Source of the DNA: Clostridium sp. CAG:678 | GTDB lineage: Bacteria > Bacillota > Clostridia > Oscillospirales > Acutalibacteraceae | DNA: 39,936 nt | Assembly (NCBI GenBank): GCA_000431535.1 | Contig: HF991810.1 | Coordinates: 1-39,936 of the forward strand | Reading direction: 5' to 3' | In this document: positions 25,022 through 34,000 of the stretch, in pieces | Layout of the letters: the number at the start of each line of letters is the position of its first letter | How positions within the stretch are numbered: position 1 is the stretch's first letter | Program-made: the position numbers and the translations under genes | Notes under the pieces: generated by a model | Seen by the model: the letters and a program-made list of their open reading frames with translations, nothing else | The model's database searches: none | Told to the model about the DNA's origin: nothing

Positions 25022-25504
25022 ATGACAGAAAAATACAGTATGTGCGCACACACCATTCCGGACGGCATCCTGCACGATCAGGAACTTGTTGATCTGTCGT
25101 TAAACGGTGCAGAACTGGTTTTAAGTTTTAAAACACATCTGTTTTCAGATATGAAAGGCAACGCGTTTTGTGAAAGATATAAGGATTTTACCAAATGCCA
25201 TATGAAAGCCCGGATTTGTGATGCATCGCTTTGCAGTGCAGAGATCTCCACTGCCGTAAACAAACAGAATGCTTTCACTGTCAGGGTGCTTACGATCAGC
25301 GAATTTGTGCGCAAAGCGCAAGAGATATTATGCAACGCAAAGGAAATGAGCAAAAATCCGTGGACGTATCTTTATACTTATATTTCTCCCGATATCGGCA
25401 GCGCTCAAATTCTGTTGGATATTTCCATGAAATATAAACACAAACTGTACACCATGTGCAGGTTGGAATTCAATACGCAGGAAATTGATTTTCACTGGGA
25501 ATAA
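25022..25504 (+). CDS. Hypothetical protein, 160 aa
   Basis: Protein of 160 residues, cytoplasmic by composition, with a mixed alpha/beta pattern ('GILHDQELVDLSLNGAELVL' near the start, 'FTVRVLTISEFVRKAQEIL' in the middle). It has seven cysteines but no regular metal motif. AAAGAGGTG lies about 8 nt before the ATG. It follows LysR by 72 bp in the same direction and could share its transcript. I do not recognise the family. Composition and codon use match neighbours, so it looks like a real gene. Confidence 0.65.
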   Translation: MTEKYSMCAHTIPDGILHDQELVDLSLNGAELVLSFKTHLFSDMKGNAFCERYKDFTKCHMKARICDASLCSAEISTAVNKQNAFTVRVLTISEFVRKAQEILCNAKEMSKNPWTYLYTYISPDIGSAQILLDISMKYKHKLYTMCRLEFNTQEIDFHWE

Positions 25505-25552
25505 AGACTCTTTTTAAACCGAACAGGGCTGTTGCCGTTTTGGACGGCATCC

Positions 25553-25581
25553 TTGCAAAGGAATGAATATTTTTGTATAAT
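25553..25581 (+). promoter_or_regulatory. Strong promoter with no evident gene
   Basis: TTGCAA (25553-25558), 17-bp spacer, TATAAT (25576-25581), a near-consensus sigma-A promoter. No plus-strand ORF longer than 16 codons lies between it and the terminator at 25709. Confidence 0.65.
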
Positions 25582-25587
25582 ATAAAA

Positions 25588-25742
25588 TATAATGTTACAG
25601 TAAATACGAGTGTGAAAGGCATGGAAAAATACCGCATTGCCGTGTGTTCGCTTTTCAGTTTGCGTTCGTAAAAAGTATTTAAACAGATAGATTTTTAAAG
25701 AAAACCAAAACGCCGTTGCAGTTTTTACACTGCAACGGCGTT
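25588..25742 (+). other. Putative short transcript (small RNA or 16-codon peptide)
   Basis: A transcript starting near 25588 and ending at the 25709-25742 hairpin would be about 155 nt. The only ORF is 25621-25671, 16 residues (MEKYRIAVCSLFSLRS) with an overly close GAAAGG before the ATG. Candidates are a small regulatory RNA, a short hydrophobic peptide, or a promoter left behind after gene loss. The hairpin may also serve the minus-strand helicase gene, so it does not by itself prove a plus-strand unit. Confidence 0.35.
25709..25742. terminator. Terminator between the short unit and the helicase gene
   Basis: Perfect 13-bp stem AACGCCGTTGCAG (25709-25721) / 25730-25742 with an 8-nt loop. 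T-rich tracts follow on the minus strand (TTGGTTTTC) and a shorter one on the plus strand. It lies 31 bp after the helicase stop. Confidence 0.85.
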
Positions 25743-25773
25743 CTTTGCTGTAAAAGGCTTCTGGTGTTCCCTC

Positions 25774-27921
25774 TCAATTTTTTTCTTTCAGTTTTGCTTT
25801 AAAAGAGATCAGCCGCGGTGTTGGTATGGAATCAAATTGCACAAGATATGCGCCTTTGCTTTTGTTTCTATCCAGAATCTTACCGTCGCCCAGGTATTCA
25901 TGCTGCACTGCTGTTCCCACGGGCAGCAGGAAATTTTCTAAGTTCTCTGGCATGAATTTCTCACTTTGCGCAATGGATTCCCTTGCGTTTGCGATCAGGG
26001 CGTCGTTCGGCTTTTTCGCATATTCCAGCAAATCTTCTTCAATATCCAGTATGAAACGGGATGGGTAACGCGGCGAACCGTCAAAATTGCGCCCTTCTGA
26101 CCCGGAAAGATAAAGCCCTTTTTCGGCACGGGTCATCGCAACGAACGCAAGCCGCCGTTCCTCTTCCATACCGGCAAGGTCTTTAATTTTTCTGGACGGA
26201 AAAATGCCCTCGTCCATACCGCACAGCATCACATACGGAAATTCCAAGCCTTTTGCCGCATGCACGGTCATAAGTTTCACCTTATCCGAATCATCCTCTA
26301 TATCATTGTTTGTAAACATAGCAACATGCGCCAGATAATGAAAAACAGTGGCTTCCTCTCCGCAGGTGTTCTCATATTCCAGTATGGATTGCTTGAGCTC
26401 GGCAAGGTTGTCCAAACGCTCCTGACTGCCCTCTGTGCGCAACATTTTTTCATAGCCGCTCTCGTTCAGAATGGCAGAGAGCAGATCAGATGTGGGCATG
26501 TCCTCGTATCCGTTTGAAAATTCTTCTATCAGGTTCACAAATCCGCGCGCTTTCGTGCCTTTAAAGATCTCGTGATCCAGCGCCTGTTTGAGCGCGGCAA
26601 ACAGGGTGCAGCCGTTCTCTGCGGCATAGTCTTCAAGAAATGCCATGCGCCGCCGACCCATATTGCGCTTTGGTGTGTTGATCACCCGGCGAAAGGAAAG
26701 ATCATCCTGGGAAACGATCATGCGCAGGTAGCACAGCGCATCCTTGATTTCCGCACGCCCGAAAAAAGGCACGCCGCTGTAAATATGGTAGGGCAGTTTT
26801 TCCTGAAGCAGCGTTTCCTCTATGGTTCGCGTCACATAGTGTGCGCGGTAAAGAATCGTTATATCCCGGTAGCGTACACCGCTTTTATGCAGTTCACGGA
26901 TCTTTTCCGTGATCCATTCCGCCTCCTTTTCAGGGCTTGCGGCAAAGCAAAATACAGGTTTTTCGCCGTGCAGCAAAACGGGGATCAGTTCCTTTTCCAT
27001 GCGTTGCCTGTTTTTGGAGATTAAGGAATTGGCCGCCGCTAAGATCTGCGGCGTGGAACGGTAATTTTTCATCATCATGATCGTTTTTACGTCCGGAAAA
27101 TTCCTTGGGAATTCCAGCAGGTATTTCACGTTTGCCCCGCGCCAGGTGTAGATCGTCTGGTCGGGGTCCCCAACAATGAACAGGTTTTTATGATATGCGC
27201 AAAGCGCCTGCATCAGTTCATACTGTAATCCGTCAATATCCTGAAATTCATCGATCATAATGTATTCCAGGCGCTTCTGCCATTTCAGGCGTATCTCCTC
27301 GCTTTGCGAAAAAATATATAGTGTAAATTTGATCAGATCGTTATAATCCAGCCCAAAGCATTTCTTTTCCTGATAGAGAAAGCCATAAAAGATGATGTCG
27401 TTTTTGTTTACGGCGCTCAGGTATTTTTCGTGCAGTGCTTCCAGAGACATGCTGATCATATCCAAATAGTATTCCGGTTTTTTAAAGAGCTTTTGTATTT
27501 CGATCATATCTCTTGCGTCTGCAAACGTCATATCCCGCAGCGTCAGTCCGCGTTCTTCATAGATGATGCGCAGCATGGCGTCAATATCGCTGTTGTCCAA
27601 AACCAGAAAGTTTTTTGGGAATTGAACCGCGTAACTGTCCTCCTGTAAAACGGCAACGCAAAATCCGTGAAAAGTGTTGATATAGCCGGTATCGTTATCC
27701 CCGATCAGGTTGTGGATCCGCCGGCGCATTTCGTTGGCTGCCTTGTTTGTAAACGTAACGCAAAGAATGTTTTCCGGCAGTATACCCAATTCGTTTACCA
27801 AAAAGGCAAACCGATTTGTCAGCGCCCTTGTTTTTCCGGATCCCGCCCCGGCGATCACACGCACAAAACCCTCTGTGGAGGTTACAGCCGCCGTCTGTTC
27901 GGTATTCAGTTTCTGTTCCAT
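25774..27921 (-). CDS. UvrD/PcrA/Rep-type SF1A DNA helicase
   Basis: Protein of 715 residues with the SF1A motif series: I 'AGAGSGKT' (24-31), Ia 'VTFTNKAANEM', II 'DEFQDID', III 'GDPDQTIYTWRGA', IV 'NYRSTPQIL', V 'VKLMTVHAAKGLEFPYVML', VI 'EERRLAFVAMTRAEKGL'. These 3'-5' helicases unwind DNA in repair and clear proteins from DNA. The C-terminus (from about 660, 'GTAVQHEYLGDGKI') resembles the Tudor-like RNA-polymerase-interacting domain of PcrA/UvrD. It follows the UvrA-like gene by 32 bp in the same operon, consistent with a nucleotide-excision-linked role. It may be a second UvrD paralogue rather than the housekeeping PcrA. Confidence 0.9.
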   Translation of the reverse strand: MEQKLNTEQTAAVTSTEGFVRVIAGAGSGKTRALTNRFAFLVNELGILPENILCVTFTNKAANEMRRRIHNLIGDNDTGYINTFHGFCVAVLQEDSYAVQFPKNFLVLDNSDIDAMLRIIYEERGLTLRDMTFADARDMIEIQKLFKKPEYYLDMISMSLEALHEKYLSAVNKNDIIFYGFLYQEKKCFGLDYNDLIKFTLYIFSQSEEIRLKWQKRLEYIMIDEFQDIDGLQYELMQALCAYHKNLFIVGDPDQTIYTWRGANVKYLLEFPRNFPDVKTIMMMKNYRSTPQILAAANSLISKNRQRMEKELIPVLLHGEKPVFCFAASPEKEAEWITEKIRELHKSGVRYRDITILYRAHYVTRTIEETLLQEKLPYHIYSGVPFFGRAEIKDALCYLRMIVSQDDLSFRRVINTPKRNMGRRRMAFLEDYAAENGCTLFAALKQALDHEIFKGTKARGFVNLIEEFSNGYEDMPTSDLLSAILNESGYEKMLRTEGSQERLDNLAELKQSILEYENTCGEEATVFHYLAHVAMFTNNDIEDDSDKVKLMTVHAAKGLEFPYVMLCGMDEGIFPSRKIKDLAGMEEERRLAFVAMTRAEKGLYLSGSEGRNFDGSPRYPSRFILDIEEDLLEYAKKPNDALIANARESIAQSEKFMPENLENFLLPVGTAVQHEYLGDGKILDRNKSKGAYLVQFDSIPTPRLISFKAKLKEKN

Positions 27922-27953
27922 TGGATCACCGCCCGTGTAAAGATCGTTGATTT

Positions 27954-30479
27954 TTATTCCTCGTTATGGATATATCGGTTTAAATAATATCCGGTTTTGC
28001 TGTCTTTGGCGCTGCAGATTTCATCCGGCGTGCCGCAAGCTACGATCCTGCCGCCTTCTGTGCCGCCGCCCGGCCCCATGTCGATCACATAATCCGCGTT
28101 TCGGATCACGTCCAGATCATGTTCAATTACGATTACGGTCGCGCCGCTGTCGATCAGGTTCTTAAAAACATGCAGCAGCGTTTCCACGTCCAGCGGATGC
28201 AGACCGATCGTGGGTTCGTCAAACACAAACACGGAATCAGACTGCCCCTTTCCCATTTCACTTGCCAGCTTCAGCCTTTGCGCCTCACCGCCCGAAAGGC
28301 TCGGCGTTTCTTCGCCAAGCGTAAGATAACCAAGACCCAGATCATGCAGCACTTGCAGTTTCTTCTTTACTTTCGGCAGATCCTCGCATGCTTTCAGCGC
28401 CTCGTCAACGCTCTGATCCATCAGTTCGGGCAGGGTATATCCGTTTTCTGAATGTTTGGGATATCTTCGTATCAGCCCCGCGTCTTTAGAATATCTGGAT
28501 CCGCCGCATTCGGGGCAGGGGATGTCCACGTCCGGCAAAAACTGTATGTCCAGGCTGATTGTGCCTGTTCCGTCGCAGACGGGGCAGCGCAATTTCCCCG
28601 TGTTGTAGGAAAAATCACCCGCTTTATATCCTTTTGCCTTGGCGTCAGCCGTGCGGGCATAGATCTTGCGCAGTTCGTCGTGCACATCGGCATAGGTAGC
28701 AACCGTGGAACGAACATTTATGCCGATCGGCGTGGCGTCTATCAGTTTTACCTGTTTTATGCCCTCTGCCGATAGGCGCTTGATGTGGCTGGGCAGTTTT
28801 GTGCCTTTGATCATCGATTCAAGCGCAGGAATCAGGCTCTCCAGCACCATCGTTGTTTTTCCTGACCCGGAAACACCGGTTACGGCCGTCATCCGCCCTT
28901 TGGGAATGTCAACTTCCAGCGGCTTTACCGTGTGGATATTCGAGGTGGAAAGGTGTATCGCACCCAGATCAAACGTGTTTTCGGCAGGAATGGGATTTCC
29001 GACTTTTATGATTTTTTCTCCGCTTAAAAACCCTGCAATTTTTGATGCGGGATTCCGCTTGATTTCTTCAATGCTGCCTTGGGCAATGATCGTGCCGCCG
29101 TTCGCGCCTGCGCCCGGGCCCAGTTCAATCAGCCGGTGCGCGTTTTTCAGCACATGGATGTCATGGTCAACCAGTATCACGGAATTGCCGTCCGCGATCA
29201 GATCGTTCATAACGCCGGTCAGCCCCTCCATATTAGAGGGGTGCAGCCCGATGGAAGGTTCGTCCAGCACATAAAGCACACCTGTGGTGCGGTTTCGAAC
29301 GGCTCTGGCAAGCTGCATTCTCTGCCGCTCGCCGGTAGAAAGGGTAGATGCCGCTCTGTCCAGCGTAAGGTAGGATAAGCCCAAATCGGTCAGCCGTTTT
29401 GCCGCCCCCTGAAATGAATCACATATGCTTTGCGCCATTGGCTGCATCTCTTCCGGCAGCGAATTGGGTACGCTTTTCACCCACTCGGTCAGTTCACAAA
29501 GCGTCATTTTGCAGGCGTCCGCAAGGGATATGCCGCGCAGTCTGGGCGCGCGTGCAGCGTTGGAAAGCCGGGTGCCGCCGCAGTCCGGGCAAATGCTTTG
29601 CCGCAGGAATTTTTCCACACGTTTCATGCCTTTTTCGTCTTTCACTTTGGACAGCGCGTTTTCAACCGTGTATGTGGCGTTAAAATAGGTAAAATCCATG
29701 TCGCCCGCAGCGCCGCTCGTCTTGTTTTGATACACAATGTGTTTTTTTACTGCCGGTCCGTGAAACACAATGTCGCGCTCCTGCGGGGTTAGATCTTTAA
29801 ACGGAACATCTGTGCGCACGCCCATCTCGCGGGCAATATCTTTCATCAGCGACCACATTAAAGTCTGCCAGGGCGCAACGGCGCCTTCGTCTATCGTCAG
29901 GTTCTCATCGGGCACAAGCGTGGATTCGTCAACAATCCGAACAATGCCGGTGCCGTCGCATTTCTTGCAGGCGCCCTGGCTGTTGAAAGCCAGTTCTTCA
30001 GCGCTTGGCGCAAAGAAATGTTCGCCGCAAACGGGGCATACCAGTTCCTGTCCTGCCGCAACATTCAAAGAAGGGGCGGCATAGTGCCCGTTGGGGCATC
30101 TGTGGTTTGCAAGCCTGGAAAACATCAGGCGCAGGCTGTTTAAAAGTTCTGTTCCCGTGCCAAAGGTGCTGCGTATTCCGGGCACACCGGGTCTTTGCCG
30201 CAATGCAAGTGCGGCAGGCACATAAAGCACTTCGTCCACCTGTGCTTTTTCCACCTGCGTCATGCGCCGCCGGGTATAGGTGGAAAGGGATTCCAGATAC
30301 CGCCTTGAGCCTTCGGCGTAAAGAATGCCAAGCGCAAGCGATGATTTTCCGGATCCGGATACACCCGCTATGCCAACGATCTTGTGCAGCGGTATATCCA
30401 CATCAATGTTTTTTAAATTATGCACATGACCGCCGCGTATCTTGATAGATTCCGGCGCTTTGGTTTCGTTTTGTTTCAC
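27954..30479 (-). CDS. UvrA-like ABC ATPase lacking the UvrB-binding region (UvrA2-type paralogue)
   Basis: Protein of 841 residues from GTG 30479 (AGGAG at 8 nt). Both ABC modules are complete: Walker A 'GVSGSGKSSLA' and 'GVSGSGKTTMV', signatures 'LSTGERQRMQLA' and 'LSGGEAQRLKLA', Walker B 'YVLDEPSIGLHP' and 'FVFDEPTIGLHP'. The zinc-hook cysteines are present in both halves ('CPVCGEHF', 'CKKCDG'; 'CPVCDGTG', 'CPECGG'). At 841 residues it is about 100 shorter than UvrA. The first ATPase module runs from Walker A to zinc motif without the usual UvrB-binding insertion, as in UvrA2/DrrC-like proteins linked to DNA damage or drug tolerance. Co-transcribed with the UvrD-like helicase. Confidence 0.85.
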   Translation of the reverse strand: MKQNETKAPESIKIRGGHVHNLKNIDVDIPLHKIVGIAGVSGSGKSSLALGILYAEGSRRYLESLSTYTRRRMTQVEKAQVDEVLYVPAALALRQRPGVPGIRSTFGTGTELLNSLRLMFSRLANHRCPNGHYAAPSLNVAAGQELVCPVCGEHFFAPSAEELAFNSQGACKKCDGTGIVRIVDESTLVPDENLTIDEGAVAPWQTLMWSLMKDIAREMGVRTDVPFKDLTPQERDIVFHGPAVKKHIVYQNKTSGAAGDMDFTYFNATYTVENALSKVKDEKGMKRVEKFLRQSICPDCGGTRLSNAARAPRLRGISLADACKMTLCELTEWVKSVPNSLPEEMQPMAQSICDSFQGAAKRLTDLGLSYLTLDRAASTLSTGERQRMQLARAVRNRTTGVLYVLDEPSIGLHPSNMEGLTGVMNDLIADGNSVILVDHDIHVLKNAHRLIELGPGAGANGGTIIAQGSIEEIKRNPASKIAGFLSGEKIIKVGNPIPAENTFDLGAIHLSTSNIHTVKPLEVDIPKGRMTAVTGVSGSGKTTMVLESLIPALESMIKGTKLPSHIKRLSAEGIKQVKLIDATPIGINVRSTVATYADVHDELRKIYARTADAKAKGYKAGDFSYNTGKLRCPVCDGTGTISLDIQFLPDVDIPCPECGGSRYSKDAGLIRRYPKHSENGYTLPELMDQSVDEALKACEDLPKVKKKLQVLHDLGLGYLTLGEETPSLSGGEAQRLKLASEMGKGQSDSVFVFDEPTIGLHPLDVETLLHVFKNLIDSGATVIVIEHDLDVIRNADYVIDMGPGGGTEGGRIVACGTPDEICSAKDSKTGYYLNRYIHNEE

Positions 30480-30587
30480 AGTCCTCACTCCTGTACGGTC
30501 ATCGATTTCCTATTCCGTTTTATGAAATATTGCCAAGGTATCCGCCCGTGCACTCCGGTTTGTTTTATAGGATAAAATACTGATTTA

Positions 30588-30616
30588 ATTATAATGTTCC
30601 GCACCGCTTTTGTAAA
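30588..30616 (-). promoter_or_regulatory. Promoter of the UvrA-like/UvrD-like operon
   Basis: On the minus strand TTTACA (30611-30616), 17-bp spacer, TATAAT (30588-30593), about 108 bp before GTG 30479. No SOS (LexA) box was recognised. Confidence 0.7.
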
Positions 30617-30838
30617 GACGAAGCATGCTTATCCGTCACATTCAAATGGTTTAACAGATTAACAGTACAAAAAATCGCCCTCTTATGGCTTGGCAAGTGG
30701 ATTCTCTATACCGCCGAAACAGTATCAGATATCAGACAAACCGGTGCTTTTGTTATGCACTGTGTTCGTCAGGCAGTAAAAAGCGGAGCGCGATAATATG
30801 CGCCCCAAAAGTTAACTGTTTTTGGAGGTGTATACTTT

Positions 30839-30925
30839 ATGAAAAAAGAACTTTACAGGGAATTGTTCCGGCACAGTGGTCTCCGAACGGGCAGTTCTAT
30901 ACAGGTCTTTAATCCCGCTTTATAA
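30839..30925 (+). CDS. Possible 28-residue small ORF
   Basis: ATG 30839 is preceded by GGAGGTG at 8 nt, the best ribosome site in this 490-bp gap, and opens 28 codons (MKKELYRELFRHSGLRTG...) ending in TAA 53 bp before the lipoprotein gene. The peptide is basic and resembles no family I know. It could be a genuine small protein, a leader peptide or the 5' remnant of a lost gene. The rest of the gap (30617-30838) shows no coding frame with a ribosome site. Confidence 0.35.
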   Translation: MKKELYRELFRHSGLRTGSSIQVFNPAL

Positions 30926-30978
30926 TGGAAGGCAGATCGGGAAAATGATCAGAAATTAAATATGAAACGAGGCAATTT

Positions 30979-31797
30979 ATGAAAAAATTAAATTCAGTTT
31001 TGGCAATCATAGCAGTTATCGCTATCCTCGCTGCAGCATTTTCTGGATGCAATGAAGAAAAGAAAACCGCTGTTGCAAATTATGATGCGCAATGCGCACG
31101 TATCCATTCCGAGTATGCCGTTTTGCAGCAATCCATAAGCGAAAGCCAAGCACTGATTGATGCGGGTGAAAAGCCGTATGATGAGAAAACAATATCTGCA
31201 CTTGAAACAGAAATAGCCAATGCCAAAGCATCCGTAGTTGAAATTCCCGAAAGAAAAGGAAGTGCTGATGAAATCAATTCTCTTGTTAATAATGAGTTGA
31301 AAAATATATCCTATGTTGAAGTCAACGAGCGTTTGGCGTCAGCAAAAACAGCGCTGGAAAACAGCATTAAAATCATGCGGCAGGTTACAAACCCGCCCGA
31401 ATCATTTATTATTGAGCGCATTAAGGATATTGACGGCATTACAGGTTATTCTTCAGTTACGGAAGATAATGACCCAAACGGAATGCTGAATAAGCCGGGC
31501 GGATATACTTCAACGGTTTACTTTGCTTATAACAAAGTGGAGGATCCGTATCATGTTCTTGACGGAACAATAGTGGATAACGGCACTTCCGGCGGAGGCG
31601 GAATCGAAGTGTATGCTACGGAAGAAGATGCCCTTAAAAGGGAAGAATATTTGGCGTCATTTGACGGCTCCGTGTTGGCTTCCGGTTCGCATACGGTGGT
31701 AGGCACTGTTTTGGTAAGAACGTCGGATGAATTAACCGCAAGCCAGCAAAAAGAACTGGAGGCAAAAATTGTTGAAAACTTAACGGAATTAAGGTGA
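30979..31797 (+). CDS. Conserved Gram-positive lipoprotein with coiled-coil N-half
   Basis: Protein of 272 residues. The signal peptide ends in FSGC (Cys24, lipidation). Residues 30-140 are predicted coiled coil, alternating Ala/Glu/Ile/Lys heptads ('VLQQSISESQALIDAG', 'ALETEIANAKASVVE'). Residues 145-272 form a conserved domain found in many Bacillota and Bifidobacteria ('DPNGMLNKPGGYTSTVYF', 'GTSGGGGIEVYATEEDALKR', 'SGSHTVVGTVLVRTSDELT'). Its function is not known to me; the coiled coil may act as a spacer lifting the domain from the membrane. A GAGGC-type site precedes the ATG. Confidence 0.75.
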   Translation: MKKLNSVLAIIAVIAILAAAFSGCNEEKKTAVANYDAQCARIHSEYAVLQQSISESQALIDAGEKPYDEKTISALETEIANAKASVVEIPERKGSADEINSLVNNELKNISYVEVNERLASAKTALENSIKIMRQVTNPPESFIIERIKDIDGITGYSSVTEDNDPNGMLNKPGGYTSTVYFAYNKVEDPYHVLDGTIVDNGTSGGGGIEVYATEEDALKREEYLASFDGSVLASGSHTVVGTVLVRTSDELTASQQKELEAKIVENLTELR

Positions 31798-31962
31798 ATC
31801 CATAACCTCTTGCTATTAACTTAAGATATTAGTTGCTATTAAATGGATTTTATAAAATCAGAAGTTTCTACTTATTAATTGATTAGTAATTTAGGATATG
31901 ATACAATAGTATTCGATAACATAATATTAAATTTGTGTTGTGTAATAGTTAAGGAGCAAAAT

Positions 31963-32694
31963 ATGAGTAACTATCAGTTAGAGAGTAATGAAACCGTATT
32001 ATATAAAGGAATCATGGTTGATTTTAGTGGGAACGAAAAGCGCCATTCTATTGGTGTAACTGTTTCCTATGAATTGATACTTACAAATCTTAATATAGTT
32101 TTTGTCACAAAATTAAAAAAACTATTGTCTAAAGAGGAAGTTTCTAATATTATTGTGCCTATCAATACGATTAAAATTTATGAAGGCAAACCGCAAATTA
32201 AGCAAAAAAACACAACTTTTGAATTGTATTTTTCCAACAAAGAATATACATTTTCTCTACCAAATAAATTAGAAGCTGTTAAGTTTCATAACAAAATAAT
32301 GGAACTTGTAACAGGAAAATCTATGTCTGTTCGCAATTCTGAAAAATTCAAGTCAGCAGTTGAACTTGTTGATAATACATTGGGTATAGATACTTTAGGT
32401 ACCGTTACGGGAGTTTTGCAGAATGGTGTAAAAGGAGTTCTATTTGGAGGAATTTCTAAAAAAGCAGAAAATTCAAAGCCTTTATCAAAGAAGATAATTA
32501 ATACAGTATTGGACGTAGTTGATAATGTTAATACCACTGAAGCCAAAGGTATAGAGCAAATAAAAAACGATAACTTTGATTCAGTCAATGATGAGAAAAT
32601 CGAAACAATTAGAAAATTAAAAAGTCTGTTAGATTCAGGGGCTCTTTCACAGGAAGAATTTGATGCAAAAAAGAAGGATATTTTAGGTTTATAA
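31963..32694 (+). CDS. PH-like/SHOCT-domain protein
   Basis: Protein of 243 residues from ATG 31963 (AAGGAG at 6 nt; an upstream in-frame start at 31879 lacks a site). Residues 10-115 have the beta-rich pattern of a bacterial PH-like domain ('ETVLYKGIMVDFSG', 'YELILTNLNIVFVT', 'YTFSLPNKLEAVKFHNKI'). Residues 210-243 are a typical SHOCT motif ('ETIRKLKSLLDSGALSQEEF', ending LGL), a short helical module of oligomerising proteins. Lower GC than the core. It precedes the DUF4230-like gene by 26 bp in a likely operon. Function unknown. Confidence 0.75.
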   Translation: MSNYQLESNETVLYKGIMVDFSGNEKRHSIGVTVSYELILTNLNIVFVTKLKKLLSKEEVSNIIVPINTIKIYEGKPQIKQKNTTFELYFSNKEYTFSLPNKLEAVKFHNKIMELVTGKSMSVRNSEKFKSAVELVDNTLGIDTLGTVTGVLQNGVKGVLFGGISKKAENSKPLSKKIINTVLDVVDNVNTTEAKGIEQIKNDNFDSVNDEKIETIRKLKSLLDSGALSQEEFDAKKKDILGL

Positions 32695-32720
32695 TTCAGG
32701 ATGTTTAAGAGGAGAACAAT

Positions 32721-33440
32721 ATGGTGGCTGAAAAGGGCAATAAAGATGAAATATTAGATGCGCTTGACGGAATACAGCATGAACTTAAAGGAATTCGAAA
32801 GAAAAGTGCGCGCCAGGTATTTCAAATCATTATAGCAGTGGTTTTAACATTGATCATAGGCTTAGGTTCCGGAATGATTTGCGGCAGAAATTGGGACGAC
32901 ATTAAGTTTAAACTGATGCCCAATTCCTATTCAGATTCCACAACCGCCGTTCTTGAGGAAAAGTTAACCAAGCAGGCGGAACTGAATACAGGGCTGTATC
33001 AGCAAACATCCAGTTATGATTCCGGCAACTTATATAATAACAAGGTGGCGGAAAAATTAAAGGTCAACAGTAAATCGATGAAATTTACATATACCGGATA
33101 TGTTGAGGCAGGAATACAAAATCTTGCCGATGCAAAAGTAAATGTAAATGCAAAGACGAATGAGATCACGATTGATAATTTGAAAATAGAAATTACAAAT
33201 GTCTATATAGACCCGTCGTCCATTACAGATGCAAAGCAGAGCAAGAATATTTTTAATCAGCTCACTATAGAGGATTTCACCAATTCACAAACAGAATTGG
33301 AGCAAAAGTTGGTTAATGACGCAAAAGAAAACGGCTTAATGGAAAATGCGCAGAAAAATGCGCAGGAAACTCTGGAAAATATTTTCGGTGATACGATCGA
33401 CGGCTATACCGTGCATTTTAATTGGGTCACTTTAGAATAA
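32721..33440 (+). CDS. DUF4230-like single-pass membrane protein
   Basis: Protein of 239 residues with one membrane helix at about 32-53 ('VFQIIIAVVLTLIIGLGSGM'). A predominantly beta region follows (90-180), with 'FTYTGYVEAGIQNL' and 'ITIDNLKIEITNVYID' resembling DUF4230, and then an amphipathic helical tail. The topology suggests a large extracellular domain. AAGAGGAG precedes the ATG. Directly downstream of the SHOCT gene and followed by a terminator, so probably the last gene of that unit. The domain name is tentative. Confidence 0.6.
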   Translation: MVAEKGNKDEILDALDGIQHELKGIRKKSARQVFQIIIAVVLTLIIGLGSGMICGRNWDDIKFKLMPNSYSDSTTAVLEEKLTKQAELNTGLYQQTSSYDSGNLYNNKVAEKLKVNSKSMKFTYTGYVEAGIQNLADAKVNVNAKTNEITIDNLKIEITNVYIDPSSITDAKQSKNIFNQLTIEDFTNSQTELEQKLVNDAKENGLMENAQKNAQETLENIFGDTIDGYTVHFNWVTLE

Positions 33441-33499
33441 AAAATTCATTTGGCAGCTGCAATTGGCGTAAAGAAGCGCATGGAAAAACGAATATAAGT

Positions 33500-33536
33500 A
33501 AAAAGCGTTGAAATTTTTATGATTTCAACGCTTTTT
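33500..33536. terminator. Terminator after the DUF4230-like gene
   Basis: Perfect 15-bp stem AAAAAGCGTTGAAAT (33500-33514) / 33522-33536 with a 7-nt loop and T-run. It faces the convergent immunity gene at 33593 and can act in both directions. Confidence 0.9.
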
Positions 33537-33592
33537 ATATATGAAGCAAGGATAGTGCGCTATGTTGGCAAACAAAATTTTAATCATGATTT

Positions 33593-34000
33593 TTAGCCGG
33601 AAATGAAATAAATATTAAAATCCTTGCGTTTGCCCTCAACAACTACCCGTTCAACTTCTTCATCCCAAAACGGGAGCAGATAGTTTTCATATCTGTTTTC
33701 AATTTTAAGTCTTTCTGAATAGTTGCTTTTGAAAAAAAGCTCATAATTTTTGATTACAAAAACATATTTGTCCGCAGGTAATTCATCCATATCTGTCATA
33801 AAATCATATTCTGTATGATTGTCTTTTTTCCAACCTTCGGGAATATCACTGAATCCGAAAACTTCCCACAATCTGTCAAAATACTGCTCATATGTTTCTA
33901 TTCCGGCGCCGTCCATAACGATATATTTTGTATCAGGATACTTGTATAATATCTCCTTTTTTTCAAATTCTTCCTTTGTCATTCTGTATAATCTGTTCAT
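33593..34000 (-). CDS. Barstar-like immunity protein (long form)
   Basis: Protein of 135 residues. Residues 25-135 follow barstar order: a first strand 'YIVMDGAGIETYEQYFDRLW', then 'DFMTDMDELPADKYVFVIKN' in the region where barstar has its D-rich inhibitory helix, and a final strand 'RKDFNIYFIS'. Barstars block RNase toxins by masking the active site with acidic residues. It overlaps the upstream immunity gene by 4 bp (ATGA), so translation is coupled. It is the third gene of the toxin cassette (DUF4417-toxin, immunity 1, immunity 2), perhaps retained against a toxin tip no longer present. Confidence 0.6.
   Translation of the reverse strand: MNRLYRMTKEEFEKKEILYKYPDTKYIVMDGAGIETYEQYFDRLWEVFGFSDIPEGWKKDNHTEYDFMTDMDELPADKYVFVIKNYELFFKSNYSERLKIENRYENYLLPFWDEEVERVVVEGKRKDFNIYFISG

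Noticed and set aside
30685-30912. 75-codon plus-strand ORF in the gap before the lipoprotein
   Set aside because: No ribosome site and no recognisable domain; the overlapping 28-codon ORF with GGAGGTG is the better candidate.
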